From the NCBI GenBank assembly GCA_020137815.1, contig CM035360.1:2973078-3037077 (forward strand): a stretch of 64,000 nucleotides of DNA, written 5' to 3'. Within the stretch, counting starts at the first letter, position 1. Each line of letters begins with the position of its first letter. This stretch comes from Hormiphora californensis. Lineage: Eukaryota > Ctenophora > Tentaculata > Cydippida > Pleurobrachiidae. A program made the position numbers and the translations under genes. A model generated the notes under the pieces. The model searched no databases and was not told where the DNA came from. It saw only the letters and a list, made by a program, of their open reading frames with translations. Shown in pieces: positions 1 to 46,397 of this stretch.

Positions 1-41
1 GAGGATAAACTTCCCTGGCCTCGATACAAGGAATTAACAGT

Positions 42-113
42 ACAGTATTTTACCCCGATTTACCGGATAAAACCCTTTCTCCCGAGCTTCCCGGTAAATC
101 AGGGTCCGACTGT
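42..113. mobile_element. Short pogo-like MITE, copy 1
   Basis: About 72 bp with imperfect terminal inverted repeats ending in GGGTCCGACTGTA. The internal CCGATTTACCGG and CCGGTAAATC arms pair. The left terminus has drifted. The same family recurs at 3491-3578, 31314-31381 and 34320-34386, and as the ends of a longer element at 49895-50766. Confidence 0.6.
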
Positions 114-293
114 ATATCATCCCCCATATAATATCACGTATTGCACCTTTCATGTTTCGTTTCACATATTCCATTGCTTTTTGACTGTCCACTAGCGAGA
201 TGAGCACCCGAAGAAGTTCATTGTCCCCGGCATCCTTGCCTCTTGTTTGAATTGCCTTCATGGCCAGCTGCTCGTCATAACCGAGCCTGAGAG

Positions 294-514
<221 letters not shown>

Positions 515-592
515 ATTAATAAGAACCAGAATAGTGGTAAGTAAAGAATAAAGATGGACGGGGAACGGGAGCCTCATGGCACCCACCCCTTA

Positions 593-617
593 CTGGCTAG
601 TGCTTCGCACTAGCCAG
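593..617. other. Perfect short hairpin
   Basis: The arms CTGGCTAGTGC and GCACTAGCCAG pair perfectly around a 3-nt TTC loop. It could be an element end or a stem-loop of a degraded repeat. I see no CTRR terminus that would make it a Helitron end. Confidence 0.5.
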
Positions 618-840
618 CGTCCTCGTAGAAGAAGAAGAAGAAAGAATAAAGATGAATGACGTTTTATGCTAAATAGCTGTTGCGTAATTGTTACTCATTA
701 TTACTCAACAATGCTTTAGAGACATAAAGGTTGTACCTAGAATAGATTACATGATAAATAATTCAAGAGATAATATGTGGGATGGGCCGATTTGCTTACC
801 TTTTAGCGTACGCGATGAATGGGTGAGACGACATTCTTAC

Positions 841-1260
841 ATATTACAAAATACGTCCTGTCACTAAAATGAGATGGGGGTTAGGATTTAGGACAGGGGG
901 TAGGACGGGACATATTACAAAATACGTCCTGTCCCTAAAATGAGGTGGGGGTTAGGATTTAGGGGGGTTAGGACATGGGGACAGGACATATTACAAAATA
1001 CGTCCTGTCCCTAAAATGAGATGGGGGTCAGGACAGTGGGATTAGGACATATTACAAAATACGTCCTGTCCCTAAAATGAGACGTGGGTTATGACATGGG
1101 GGTTAGGACAGGGGAAGAGGACAGGGGGAGTGGACAGGGGGAGACGACAGGGTTAGGACAGGGGGGAGGACATATTACAAAATACGTCCTGTCCCTAAAA
1201 TGAGATGGTGGTTAGGACAGGGGGAGAGGACACAGTACAGTACTGTCCCTAAAATGAGTT
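841..1260. repeat. Minisatellite, CATATTACAAAATACGTCCTG unit family
   Basis: At least five variants of a unit running from ATTACAAAATACGTCCTG to CCCTAAAATGAGATGGGGG are interspersed with GGACAGGGGG blocks. Unit length is irregular (60-110 bp), so this is a degenerate compound minisatellite. No coding potential is seen. Confidence 0.75.
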
Positions 1261-2039
1261 GTTAAGCTAAGTTCTAGCCATCCTTTACAATGGGGCTGAG
1301 CAAGGCAAAACATGAGATGGGGTTAGTAAAACGAACACTTTTTCGTTGTATTGTTCATACTACGGTGCAACAGCACAAATTTGTCGTTGTATTGTTCATA
1401 CTACGGTGCAACAGCACAACTTTGTCGTGGTCATGGCGAGGGTAGCTAAATGATGAAAAATATAGAGAGTCGTTAATAACAATTTCGAACTATAATCTGA
1501 ACTATCTCTGTGAGAATACAGCGAGCGAAGATATTATCTATCTTGTTCCTAAACAAGCAAGATTAATATTAATACTAATGGGACTGATGGGTTTGGGAAA
1601 TATTTGAAAAGTTTAGCCTCCCAAGATGAATGCACAAATAGTTTCGAAAAATGGAGGCAAGAGGGACCAAGAGAAGGGATTTTAAAATATTATGCAGGAA
1701 TGGCCGCGGGACCATGCAAAGTCCAGGAATAAAAAGAATAAATGAACGGATTTTTGGGGTTTTTTCTCCGCACATTATATTCAAACTTGTTACGTTCTAA
1801 CCCTCCATTTGTTGCGGGGCGTGGTGGAACAAGGCAAATTCAAACATGGATATATTACTGTGCAATATTTTGTGCAGTCTACCAAAGGAATGAAGGAGCA
1901 AAAACAGCTGATGCAATTTATATTCTGTGATCAAGTCTGTAGCAACAAATCGGGGTCTGGACAGTGGACATACAGACGAGAAGAGATTGAGGATGGCGGG
2001 AAAAAGAATAAAGGTCTAATAAAGGCCCAAAAAGAGTGG

Positions 2040-2109
2040 GAGAGAGAGAAAGAGATAGAAGACAGAGAGATTGAGAGATTGAGAGAGAGATAGAAGACAG
2101 AGAGAGAAT

Positions 2110-2197
<88 letters not shown>

Positions 2198-2240
2198 GAG
2201 AGAGAGACAGAGAGAGAGATAGAGAGAAAGAGAAAGAGGC
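2040..2240. repeat. (GA)n microsatellite
   Basis: GA-rich tract with AGACAGAGAGA interruptions at both ends and a pure GA core. The opposite strand gives low-complexity Leu-Ser frames that I do not regard as genes. Confidence 0.9.
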
Positions 2241-3490
2241 AGAAGATATAGTGAGCTCATGTATGACAGGGAACCAGATATAAGGGGGGGATGGAATGCA
2301 GGAGGACCAAACACGGCTGAGTGAGCAAAGTAATCTAATAGATATAACCCGCCCAGTCTCCTCCCATCCGGCTAGACAGAGGGTGAAATTGAGATGGCGA
2401 TAGCGAGAGAGAGAGATAGAAGAGATAGAAGGGGTGGGGGTGAGAGACAAATGTGTTTGCCGTGCAAGATACACACGTAACGTCATGAGAGAGGAGCGGT
2501 GCCGCCAAAAAGGGGGGCTTCAATTTATATAAAGAGCTCGTACATGAGTTCGTATCGAGAACAACTGTGTGTGGGGAAACAAATAACAATGATGGGCGTG
2601 TCCCCCGCTAAGTAATAAGATCAGGATCAATCTGCTATCAGTCTTTTCATCTGGTACTGCAGGAGAGACAAGGGGGGATGATGGCCATGTTACATAACAA
2701 TGCTGGTACAGGACTGCTGCAGTAGGAGAGACAAGGGGGGGGGATGATCAAAAAGAAAAGGGGGCCATCTGCCGGCAATGAGAGGAGGGTGATGCGGGTC
2801 ACGCGTTGTAAAACGTACTCTTGGTCTCAGTTGTACTGCGAATACTTCTATCTTCTGGGCAGATCTTATTCAAAACACATATATATTGTGAAAGAAAGAG
2901 CTGTAGACGCGTTGCGTGTAAATGGGGAAAGGAAATGAGGAGTAAAACTAAAGTAGACATTATTATACAATCAATAATAATAAACCCGGGTTTATATATA
3001 ATCGCTGATACCCTTTACATGACCAATGAAGCACCTCAAGCACTCGGAAGTCGTTTGGATCAGTCCTATGGGGAGTCGGAGAAGTATGATATGCAGAGAC
3101 GGGTTGGGAAGATTTTCCAATAGAGAGTGACGATAAAAAATCGTCATTAGCAACATACTACAAAGGTCAGAACAAAAAGTGCCTGACAAGATATTTTGTG
3201 TGATGCAAGCTGTTCACCCTGTTCTTGTGGTCATTAGGAAAAGGGCGCTAGGCCATGGAAGTCTTTTTGGCCTTCCCGCGGCTCCAGTCTGGTCGGGATG
3301 CTGATTCTCACGCCGGACCGGCGAAACTTCAGTCATATCAGTTGAATATATTCGATTAAATTATTGTCGGGCCTTGGATTAATGCATAATTTAATTTGCA
3401 AAGGAGTGGCAGCAATGAGGCCAGCGACTGGAATTATATTTTTTGGAGCTTTCGCTAGATTTTTTAACATAAATGTGACTACAGCTATAA

Positions 3491-3578
3491 CAGTCGGACC
3501 CCAATTTACCGGGATGCTCGCTCTGGGGAAGTTTATCCTCCCGGTAAATCAGATTTCCGGCAATTCGGGGTCCGACTG
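3491..3578. mobile_element. Short pogo-like MITE, copy 2
   Basis: Begins CAGTCGGACCCC and ends GGGGTCCGACTG, with internal TTTACCGGGA and TCCCGGTAAA arms. About 88 bp, slightly longer than its relatives because of an extra CAGATTTCCGG segment. Too short to encode a transposase, so it would depend on one supplied in trans. Confidence 0.7.
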
Positions 3579-3950
3579 CAGTACTAGAACAAGAAGAAAC
3601 GAATAAAATCAACACAAGTTAGAAGTATTAGTTCTGAAAGGAGAGAAGAGGCAGAAAGGATAAACCGGTTTGGTATGGCCCGGTGGCTTATGTCGGTCCG
3701 CGTGTTTTCAACTTTTTTTTTGATAAACTGAAACACGTCTTTCTGCAGAAAGGGGGGCCGGGGGGGGGCGTCACTAATGTTTCTATGTATTATCTTTAAA
3801 TCTAAACGATACTATAGAAGGAGCCAAACAAGACGGTGGCTTTTAATTCTCTTTTCATCTCTTTAGAAATCATCATAGCTCAATAACGATCGGTCCTAAA
3901 TGTACACGATGCATGTGATACACATTACATGTGTTGTTTCTCCATTACAG

Positions 3951-4053
3951 GTGGGGCTATTACGTAGCAATATAACATATTCTGACAAGGATATGATTGA
4001 GACATGTGCTATGTTGAACTTTCTATTCAGTGTATTTGTTCCGTTATTGCCAG
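3951..4053 (+). CDS. Possible orphan exon
   Basis: A stretch of 103 bp open in one frame lies between a good acceptor (TCCATTACAG) and a good donor (GTGAGC). It would read VGLLRSNITYSDKDMIETC and continue with a hydrophobic stretch ending FVPLLP. I do not recognise the peptide, and it is not the N-terminus of the PRPP synthetase family. It could be an exon of an unseen plus-strand gene, an untranslated leader exon of the downstream PRPSAP gene, or chance. Confidence 0.25.
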
Positions 4054-4863
4054 GTGAGCTGTATTAGTTTCGGTTTAGTATTATACCATACGTAACGGTA
4101 ACTAATCAATAACTTGTCAATTTTGAAGTATGATCTGTACAATGTTTGGTAATCACACTTGTTGGTACGAGATAGACTGGAAAATAGTGACATACATACA
4201 GAAGCATTGAGTCCAGTGGCCGCGGCAGTGACTAGGCCGCATTATCATATTCAGCATGAAACATGTGAAATTTGATGCACATAAATTATGAAGGCCCTCC
4301 TCCTCTCTGACCACTCATGTGTCTCACTGTTGATGGACATTGGACACTGCAGTTGGTACACACTTCTTGTGTTTTCTCATTGCCTTTCTTGCTCTATATC
4401 GATCCCTCACAGAGCGTGTATAAAATAAAATGCGGTGTATAGGCCATGACAGAAGGGTAGAATATCCCTTGTTCAGTGGGCCATATGATATGGGGGAATG
4501 GGGGGCCGGGGGAATGGCCTAGAATGGTCGAGTAGAACATGCTGACATTTTACTTCCTGCATCCTATTACACACAACCTTTTAGAGTTCTCCCCTGTCTC
4601 GCTTTTGCAGGCCCTACCTTTGTAGTACATTGTACAAAGTACCAAATTGCCGTAACACTGCTGTTTTTTATTAGAGTGCTCACCTTGCTCTACCGAACAA
4701 CCTCTCTCAGAGCACAGTGTTATAGCTACCCTATTCTATCTATTTAGCAGAGAGTGTCTCTCCTTGCAGGGAATCACCCTACCATTTCACTACAATCCTG
4801 TTCATCTCATCATGAAATCTCTTTAGCAGGTCTGACCCTCTTCTATCTTTTATAGTAGCTAGT

Positions 4864-6754
4864 ATGAAAGCTAACTTGAGACTCTTTGCCCTCACCCCCG
4901 AATCTACCTTGACACAAAACATCGCCAAGTACCTTGACGTACCTCTGGGAGGGCTTGCGAGACGGAAACTATCTAATACGGAAACTGTTGTAGAGATACA
5001 GGTACATTTTGGGATCTTGGTTAAATTTTATCGGTACTTTATGTTTAAAAAAGCAAAGCACGGGACACGATTACAAGCAACTATTATATAAAATTGGTGT
5101 AGGATAGAAAAGGTCACTTTTATAGCATTGATACGAAGAACTAATGAAAGAACTAATTACTGTTGCAGGAGTCGGTGAGAGGAAAGGATGTGTACCTAAT
5201 TTTTAGCTGTTTTAAAGATTTTAACAACTCTATCATGGCAAGTAACCTATTATTTGGGGGGGGGACGTTAATTTTAATTAACATGTCCCCCCCAATTAGT
5301 TTTTACAAAATAAATTTATTTGCACCTGCCGGGAAATCAAGTACTGTGCTACTGATGTCTAATTATGTCTCAAATATTTATGATTTTCCAAAACTAAGGA
5401 CTGGTAATTCATTTTAAACGAAAACCTTATCTCTACCCCCTCCACCTCTGTCAGAGCCTTGGCCTGACAGCTCCACCTTGAAATTAACCTGAAGCATATA
5501 CTTTCAGGACCTTTTGATGACAGTTGAAGCCATGAAGAATGCGTCAGTCACCTCTGTTACTATTGTTATTCCTTCTTTTCCATACGCAAGGTATGTGTTA
5601 CCATTGTTATTCCTTCTTTTCCCTACGCAAGGTATGTGTTACCATTGTTATTCCTTCTTTTCCATACGCAAGGTATGTGGTGGTTCAGGATCCACCCCCT
5701 CCACTCCTGACTTAGTGTGGTTTCTACCTTTTACCCTTCTTTGGGGAGGGGAGGAGGGGAGGAGGGGTGGAGGAGAGGAATTTTGGGTCAACATCTAGGG
5801 GACAATTCAGAACTTCTATCCTGAAAGACACCCTTATGGAGGACCTGACAAACACATACTGCTTTTCATTCAATAGACAGCCATTATATATCCGACTGTC
5901 GATACCAATCCTTTGCTAAACTAATATATAGCCCCGATACCCCAATACTTTGCTATATAACCGTACTCAACAAGCAAGTTCAGCTGACTTTTCAGACAGA
6001 AATGAATGGGGGGGATCCCATGGCATACTTTGGTATACTTTGGTATACTTTGGTATATGGAAAATCCCAAAAAAATATGTGGAAAGTACCAAAGTATACC
6101 AAAGTATACCATATCTTTTTAATAACTTTAAAGTACTTTAAAGTGTTAATTTACAACAGTTAAGGCTTTAAAACATTTTATATAAACTTTCTTGACTCAT
6201 AAAATTGGACAATGGTGCTAAATAGGCTAAATTCATAGAATCGAGGGAAAATATTACCTATAAAATGGTGAGTCAGAAAACTGGGGTTTGACAAATTGGG
6301 ACCCATTTGAGTATGATAAAAAAACTTTTAAAAAGTCAAGAAAATGTTCAAATAGTATTTGGTAAAGTCTCCAAAAATTTTTCAAAAATTGCCTTCACCG
6401 GGAATCGAACCCGAGTGGCAAGCCTAGAAGCACTAGCCGGATGATGTAACAAAAACGTAAAAATCGGTTTAATAAGCGTTATATTACCAACTTATAAAGA
6501 AATAAGGATGTAGTTTTACAAATTTAGTCATTTATGTTAACTTATCGCTTAAATTTTACCTTTTTCAAAATTTTTATGGTATACTTTGGTATACCTTGGT
6601 ATACTTTGGTATACTTTGGTATACTTTGGTATATGGAAAATCGCTGAAAAAGTTGTGGAAAGTGCCAAAGTATACCAAAGTATACCATGGGATCCCCCCC
6701 AAATGAATATAATGACATTTTATATCCCTAAGCAGGGAAATAAGATGACTCTCT

Positions 6755-6822
<68 letters not shown>

Positions 6823-9800
6823 TTCTCTCTCTCTCTCTCTCTCTCCCACCAGGTACGACACAGTGACGAGGTTAGACCGATGCCCAATAGCCCGACTAGT
6901 TGCAGACATGTTACAAAGTGTTGACTGTGACAGAGTTCTTACCATGGACCTTCATACACCCCAGGTTAGTTAATCAGTCTGCCATCTATAAGTTAATCAG
7001 TCTAGTTATGGGGCCGGCGTTGGTTAATCAGTCTGCCGGCTGCCCCCTTGAGCACTGCAAATAAAGCCAAACATAGGTTCCAGGTCCGGGTGATTTACTT
7101 TATAGTTTATTATGTTGATTGATTTATTTCCAATCTAGGTTCAGGGATATTTTGATGTCCCAGTGGATAACATTATTTCCAATCTAGGTCCAGGGATATT
7201 TTGATGTCCCAGTGGATAACATTACTGCAGAGCCGGCCTTTACTAGTTGTAACTATGACAACCTATTTCCAATCTAGGTCCAGGGATATTTTGATGTCCC
7301 AGTGGATAACATTATTTCCAATCTAGGTCCAGGGATATTTTGATGTCCCAGTGGATAACATTATTTCCAATCTAGGTCCAGGGATATTTTGATGTCCCAG
7401 TGGATAACATTATTTCCAATCTAGGTCCAGGGATATTTTGATGTCCCAGTGGATAACATTACTGCAGAGCCAGCCTTTAAACAGTGGATACGAGAACTGC
7501 ATCTGAAGAACGCTGTCCTAGTAACACCAAACCCCGATGTAAGTTTAGTAACACCTTGCGGTGAGAGGGGTCAAGGCGAGATGTAAGTTGAGTAACACCT
7601 CACTTGCGGTGAGAGGGGTCAAGGCGAGATGTAAGTTGAGTAACAGAGCAAGTTACTTGCCTTCCCCGCACGGCGAAATGTAAAGGAGGGTTAGAACATA
7701 ACAGCAACAACTTACAAAAAGTACTGGCATTTTTTGTTGAAAAAGCTCCAGAGTGTTTACTTTTTGTAAGTTGGTCGAGTAACCCGTTAATAAAGTGTGT
7801 TTATAGCTACTGGCCACCCACAGAGTTTAAACCACTTAAAGAATATTATAGAATGTATAGAGCTACGCTACAAACTTTTCCATCCCACTTGAACCATTCT
7901 CATCCCCCGTACCCTCCAAACGAACTATAATCTCATCCTCGAATTGCTAACCCCAACCCCCTACTTCCAGGGAACAAAAAGGGTGGCCCATTTAGCCTCC
8001 CAGACGGGTATGAGCATTGCTATTGTGCACATCGGGGAAACTGACGGTAGAGCAGCGCCTCCATCCACCGCCAACTCGACAATATCAGAGGAGGTTGAAG
8101 GGGGTGAGGGTGAGGAGGGAGATGGGGAGGAGGAGGAGGACGGTGATAGCGAACAAGGAGGATTCGGTAAGGGTGGAATTACGCTGGTCGGAAACGTCGA
8201 GGTGAGAGCTTTAGTCGACTGGGGAACACTATTATATATGATAGCATACAGGGTGTCCCATATATTCTCCGGGTCGGTTGGCGAGCTGTCACGCAAAAAC
8301 GGTGATAGTTGTGTGTATAGACATAGTAATAGCATATAGACATTTTAAAACAAGCATATTTCTAGAGGTCATGCCCACATTCAGTTAGGGTGGGATAGTA
8401 AGTAATTAAGGGTACACCTGGCGTTTTTCATCATCGAGTGCCCAACCAAATGACTTCACCAGGGTTTAGGCCATACAAAATGGACCTCAAATATGCAATT
8501 TTAGCCCTAAAGTCGAATTCATATTTTTGCTACAGCCTATTTTCAAAGTGGCGTTTTTTCAATTTTTGTTGGAATTTTTAACCTCAGGACCACTTTTTTT
8601 GAGATAGAAACATTAAATTCTTGGAATTTGAAGAGAATATAAAGGTGAATAAGCCCAAAGAAGGATTTTTGAAATGGAGCTTATTTCTGGCCATGAGAAC
8701 GGTTTACTTTTTTGCTTCTTTGACAGGCTGGCTGAGAATGTTCCCATGCTTCATTAGAGATGAAAATCTGGAAATAGTTGCTCAAAACGATTATCTATGC
8801 GGCCCAAAAATTTTGGAACTTTCCCGCCAAAGATGCGGTGTACAGAGCTTGTTTTGTGAAACCCGTCTTTTTGAAAAAGAGGGAAATTCCCTGTATCTCA
8901 AAAACGGATGATCGTAGAGACCTGTGACCAAGCTTAATCGATTCAGAAGGTCCGATTTTGGGGGGGTCTTCTGAGAGACATTTTGCTCCTACTCCAACCG
9001 TTTTTGCTGTAATTGCGAAAAAGGTATCAGCAAGTAAGGGGGAAATCAGCCCGAAGCAGGCTACTGGAATAGAGTTGATCCCCCTTTTCATAGAATTGGT
9101 TTTTTGCAATTACAGCAAAAACGGTTGGAGTAGGAGCAAAATGTCTCCCAGAAGACCCCCCCCAAAATCGGACCTTCTGAATCGATTAAGCTTGGTCACA
9201 GGTCTCTACGATCATCCGTTTTTGAGATACAGGGAATTTCCCTCTTTTTCAAAAAGACGGGTTTCACAAAACAAGCTCTGTACACCGCATCTTTGGCGGG
9301 AAAGTTCCAAAATTTTTGGGCCGCATAGATAATCGTTTTGAGCAACTATTTCCAGATTTTCATCTCTAATGAAGCATGGGAACATTCTCAGCCAGCCTGT
9401 CAAAGAAGCAAAAAAGTAAACCGTTCTCATGGCCAGAAATAAGCTCCATTTCAAAAATCCTTCTTTGGGCTTATTCACCTTTATATTCTCTTCAAATTCC
9501 AAGAATTTAATGTTTCTATCTCAAAAAAAGTGGTCCTGAGGTTAAAAATTCCAACAAAAATTGAAAAAACGCCACTTTGAAAATAGGCTGTAGCAAAAAT
9601 ATGAATTCGACTTTAGGGCTAAAATTGCATATTTGAGGTCCATTTTGTATGGCCTAAACCCTGGTGAAGTCATTTGGTTGGGCACTCGATGATGAAAAAC
9701 GCCAGGTGTACCCTTAAGTAAGTACGGAAGTTTGCTTTTTTATATCATACTAAAAAATAAACGATAGAAGTAGAAACAGTCAAGCTAGCCATACGGCCAT

Positions 9801-10767
9801 AATGCAAGATTATAAACTATAATGCATTGGTTTTGGTATCCCTAATTTGCGGAGAAATATTCTCAGAAACCCCTCAATTCCACGAACATTAATTATACCC
9901 CGATTCAATAACATGTAAGCAATTCAATAATATGCAAGCGATCATGCTTTAATATTAATATATGTAATATTTTCCTCTATTCTCTCATGATGCTTGTGCA
10001 CAATGTGCAAATACTTGGGGAGTATGTGCATTGTGCACTGCACATACTCCCCAAGTATTTCACTCTTATCTAAACCAGAACAAGTGTACTTACGTTTGGT
10101 AAGTTGGTAGGTAATAAGTCCTCTTTTTTAGTTTGTTTGGTGAATAAGGACTGTTTCCATACCAGCTTCAATCAGCCATCCTTACAGTAGCTATATAGAG
10201 AGTCAGAGGCGTTGTTAGAGACACACATGGGAGAGGGTGGGCATGGTTAGAATTTAGAAATCCAGGAATAATGGGGGGGTGGATTTTTGAGAAGATATGG
10301 AAATTAAGATAATGACTTTATTCAGGGTAAAGACTGTATCATCTACGACGATATAGCAGATGCATGCGTATCTCTAGTCAGGGCCGCATCATATCTCAAA
10401 TCTAAAGGGGCACTTCGAGTTTTTGTCATGGCAACCCATGGACTTTTTACTGAGGAGGGACTTCAGGTACATGTCTAAAGATTGTTCTCGATACATGACA
10501 CGTGCTCTCTCTCACTCACTAACGTTCCTGTATCTCTCTCTCTCTCTCTTCCCCCCTCTCTCTCTCTCTCTCCCCCACTAACTAACTCTCTTTCAGTTGT
10601 GTAATGATAGTGAGATAGACGAGTTTGTTGTTACGGACACTATCGACCAAACTGAAAACCTTCAATGCTACCCCAAGTTGCGGACTGTCGACGTGGCTAT
10701 GATATTCTCGGAGGCGATACGTCGGGTGCACAATAATGAGCCCCTGCTACACTTGTTTGAACTTTGA
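4864..10767 (+). CDS. PRPSAP: PRPP synthetase-associated protein-like, 8 exons
   Basis: Exons 4864-5001, 5169-5237, 5508-5590, 6853-6964, 7425-7538, 7971-8201, 10326-10466 and 10597-10767 join in continuous phase to about 352 aa, matching human PRPSAP1/2 in length. The chain follows the ribose-phosphate pyrophosphokinase fold: N-terminal KLSNTETVVEI, VIPSFPYAR, MDLHTPQVQGYFDVPVDN, then YDDIADACVS in the PRPP-loop position, and C-terminal FSEAIRRVHNNE. Residues PRPS1 uses for catalysis are lost: the loop reads YDTVTRLDRCPI where PRPS has QDKKDKSRAP, so both catalytic lysines and the arginine are replaced. An acidic Gly/Glu insertion in exon 6 sits where PRPSAPs carry their extra segment. I infer a non-catalytic subunit that binds PRPS and tunes PRPP supply for nucleotide synthesis. 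Intron 2 appears to be GC-AG. Three exon edges are tandemly duplicated. The next gene, UBR5, converges on it 726 bp downstream. Confidence 0.88.
5553..5680 (+). repeat. 3-copy duplication of PRPSAP exon 3 donor
   Basis: A 41-bp unit containing TTCCTTCTTTTCCATACGC then AAG and GTATGTG occurs three times. The junctions fall after 5590, 5631 and 5672. Every copy has both a pyrimidine tract ending in AAG (acceptor-like) and a strong GTATGT donor. Only the first copy fits the reading frame; later ones would shift it, since 41 is not a multiple of 3. Confidence 0.9.
6004..6704. mobile_element. Foldback element with GGTATACTTT subrepeats
   Basis: Outer ends GGGGGGATCCCATGG (left) and CCATGGGATCCCCCC (right) are inverted copies. 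Each end carries a run of TTTGGTATAC direct repeats followed by the inverted partner, so each end can also fold on itself. The middle is AT-rich and holds a tRNA-like fragment. It sits wholly inside PRPSAP intron 3. Confidence 0.7.
6392..6450 (-). other. tRNA-like fragment
   Basis: Read on the minus strand, the segment contains CTCGGGTTCGATTCCCGG, a perfect T-arm with a consensus B box, preceded by an anticodon-arm-like TAGTGCTTCTAGG. No matching 5' acceptor strand or A box is found, so this is a truncated tRNA or the head of a tRNA-derived repeat rather than a working tRNA gene. Confidence 0.4.
6751..6845. repeat. (CT)n tract at PRPSAP exon 4 acceptor
   Basis: A pure CT microsatellite of about 90 bp runs directly into CCCACCAG at the exon 4 acceptor. 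It probably serves as an extended polypyrimidine tract, so its length may affect splicing of this exon. Confidence 0.85.
7125..7470 (+). repeat. 6-copy duplication of PRPSAP exon 5 acceptor
   Basis: A 49-bp unit (TATTTCCAATCTAG, then GTCCAGGGATATTTTGATG and on to TGGATAACAT) occurs six times, with acceptor AGs ending at 7138, 7187, 7277, 7326, 7375 and 7424. The second copy runs further into exon sequence (ACTGCAGAGCC) before an interruption. Only the last copy continues into the full exon. 49 is not a multiple of 3, so use of an upstream copy would usually change frame. Confidence 0.92.
7536..7640 (+). repeat. 3-copy duplication of PRPSAP exon 5 donor
   Basis: GAT followed by GTAAGTT recurs after 7538, 7582 and 7630, in units of 44-48 bp containing GCGGTGAGAGGGGTCAAGG. 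Both edges of exon 5 are therefore duplicated. The exon-proximal donor joins exon 6 in phase. Confidence 0.85.
8249..8316. mobile_element. Solo end of TA-flanked foldback family
   Basis: The 68 bp from CAGGGTGTCCCATATATT to AACGGTGATAGTTGTGTG is nearly identical to each terminus of the foldback at 25962-27524 and is preceded by TA. It is either a remnant or a minimal element, 48 bp past the exon 6 donor of PRPSAP. Confidence 0.7.
8410..9713. mobile_element. Long foldback element with TTAA target site
   Basis: Two near-perfect arms of about 600 bp face each other around a short centre near 9080. The termini are GGGTACACCTGGCG and its complement, each flanked by TTAA (8406-8409 and 9714-9717), the duplication typical of piggyBac-type transposition. 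Identical 96-codon frames in both arms are mirror artefacts. The central block around GGTCCGATTTTGGGGGGG is shared with the element at 20257-21646, so these form one family. It lies in PRPSAP intron 6. Confidence 0.85.
10009..10060. other. Perfect 22-bp stem hairpin
   Basis: The arms AAATACTTGGGGAGTATG... (10009-10030) and ...CATACTCCCCAAGTATTT (10039-10060) pair perfectly over 22 bp around an 8-nt loop. It sits in PRPSAP intron 6. The geometry is like a short pre-miRNA but also like a minimal foldback repeat. No flanking lower stem is evident. Confidence 0.55.
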
Positions 10768-11493
10768 GAGGGAGAGAGAGGGGACTTTTTTGGAATTTTA
10801 AGGATTTGAAGTGTTTTAAAAGGTGTTGTACGGCTTTTTAACCATTTTATACAGATCAATTTTTAAATTTTATTCGGGGTTGAGTACGGTGTTCCCTCTC
10901 TTACAGAGATATATTCTGCACAGGCAATGAGATAAAGGGGAGGGGACACCGTACCCAGAGGTTAGGGGGTCATCGGATCGGGTATGAAAATCAGGGAAAA
11001 AGGTCAGATTTAAACTGAGATAAAGAATAAAACTGAGGAAAACTGATACAACATTATATACCAGTTTACTGGCAGGCAAAACATTCCTTTTGAACCGTCC
11101 AAGAAATGGATTCTAATATATTGCTCTCTAGCTTTCTCATATTTCAAAATCAATAACAATGAACACTACGTGGAAACTACCAAAAACATGTCACCCACTT
11201 TCATCTTCTCTCTCGTTTCTCTTTCATACTATATCACTTCCAGTCATATGGCAATCAGCACTTCGTCCAGTCACACACAGCTCATCTATAATTGAAAAAA
11301 CAAGCTGCCTCAAAGATCAGTCCCCCTGGTCTAGTATTATAATACTTGAACTCTTCTCTTCAGACAGGGTCGAGCAAGGGTATACTTCTCCTCACAATCA
11401 TTGTGTAGATCACACTACATAGATCACACTGTAGATCACACTGTAGATCACACTGCAGATCACACATTCCGAAGAGCAACACAAATCCAACCA
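10768..11493. other. Convergent intergenic region
   Basis: 726 bp between the PRPSAP stop and the UBR5 stop. It should contain both 3' UTRs. A plus-strand AATAAA at 11036-11041 is a candidate PRPSAP polyadenylation signal. A 12-bp GTAGATCACACT repeat occupies about 11405-11465. I found no clear minus-strand signal for UBR5. Confidence 0.5.

Positions 11494-46397
<34,904 letters not shown>

Noticed and set aside
593-617. Helitron 3' hairpin
   Set aside because: A good hairpin but no CTRR within about 12 bp on either strand and no TC start or A/T context found.
6392-6450. Functional tRNA gene
   Set aside because: Only the T arm and part of the anticodon arm are present; there is no acceptor stem or A box.
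8621-9502. Identical 96-codon frames on both strands
   Set aside because: Mirror copies inside a foldback element with no similarity to a transposase; the same holds for the mirrored frames at 20320-21583, 26002-27484, 55626-56460 and 58925-59536.
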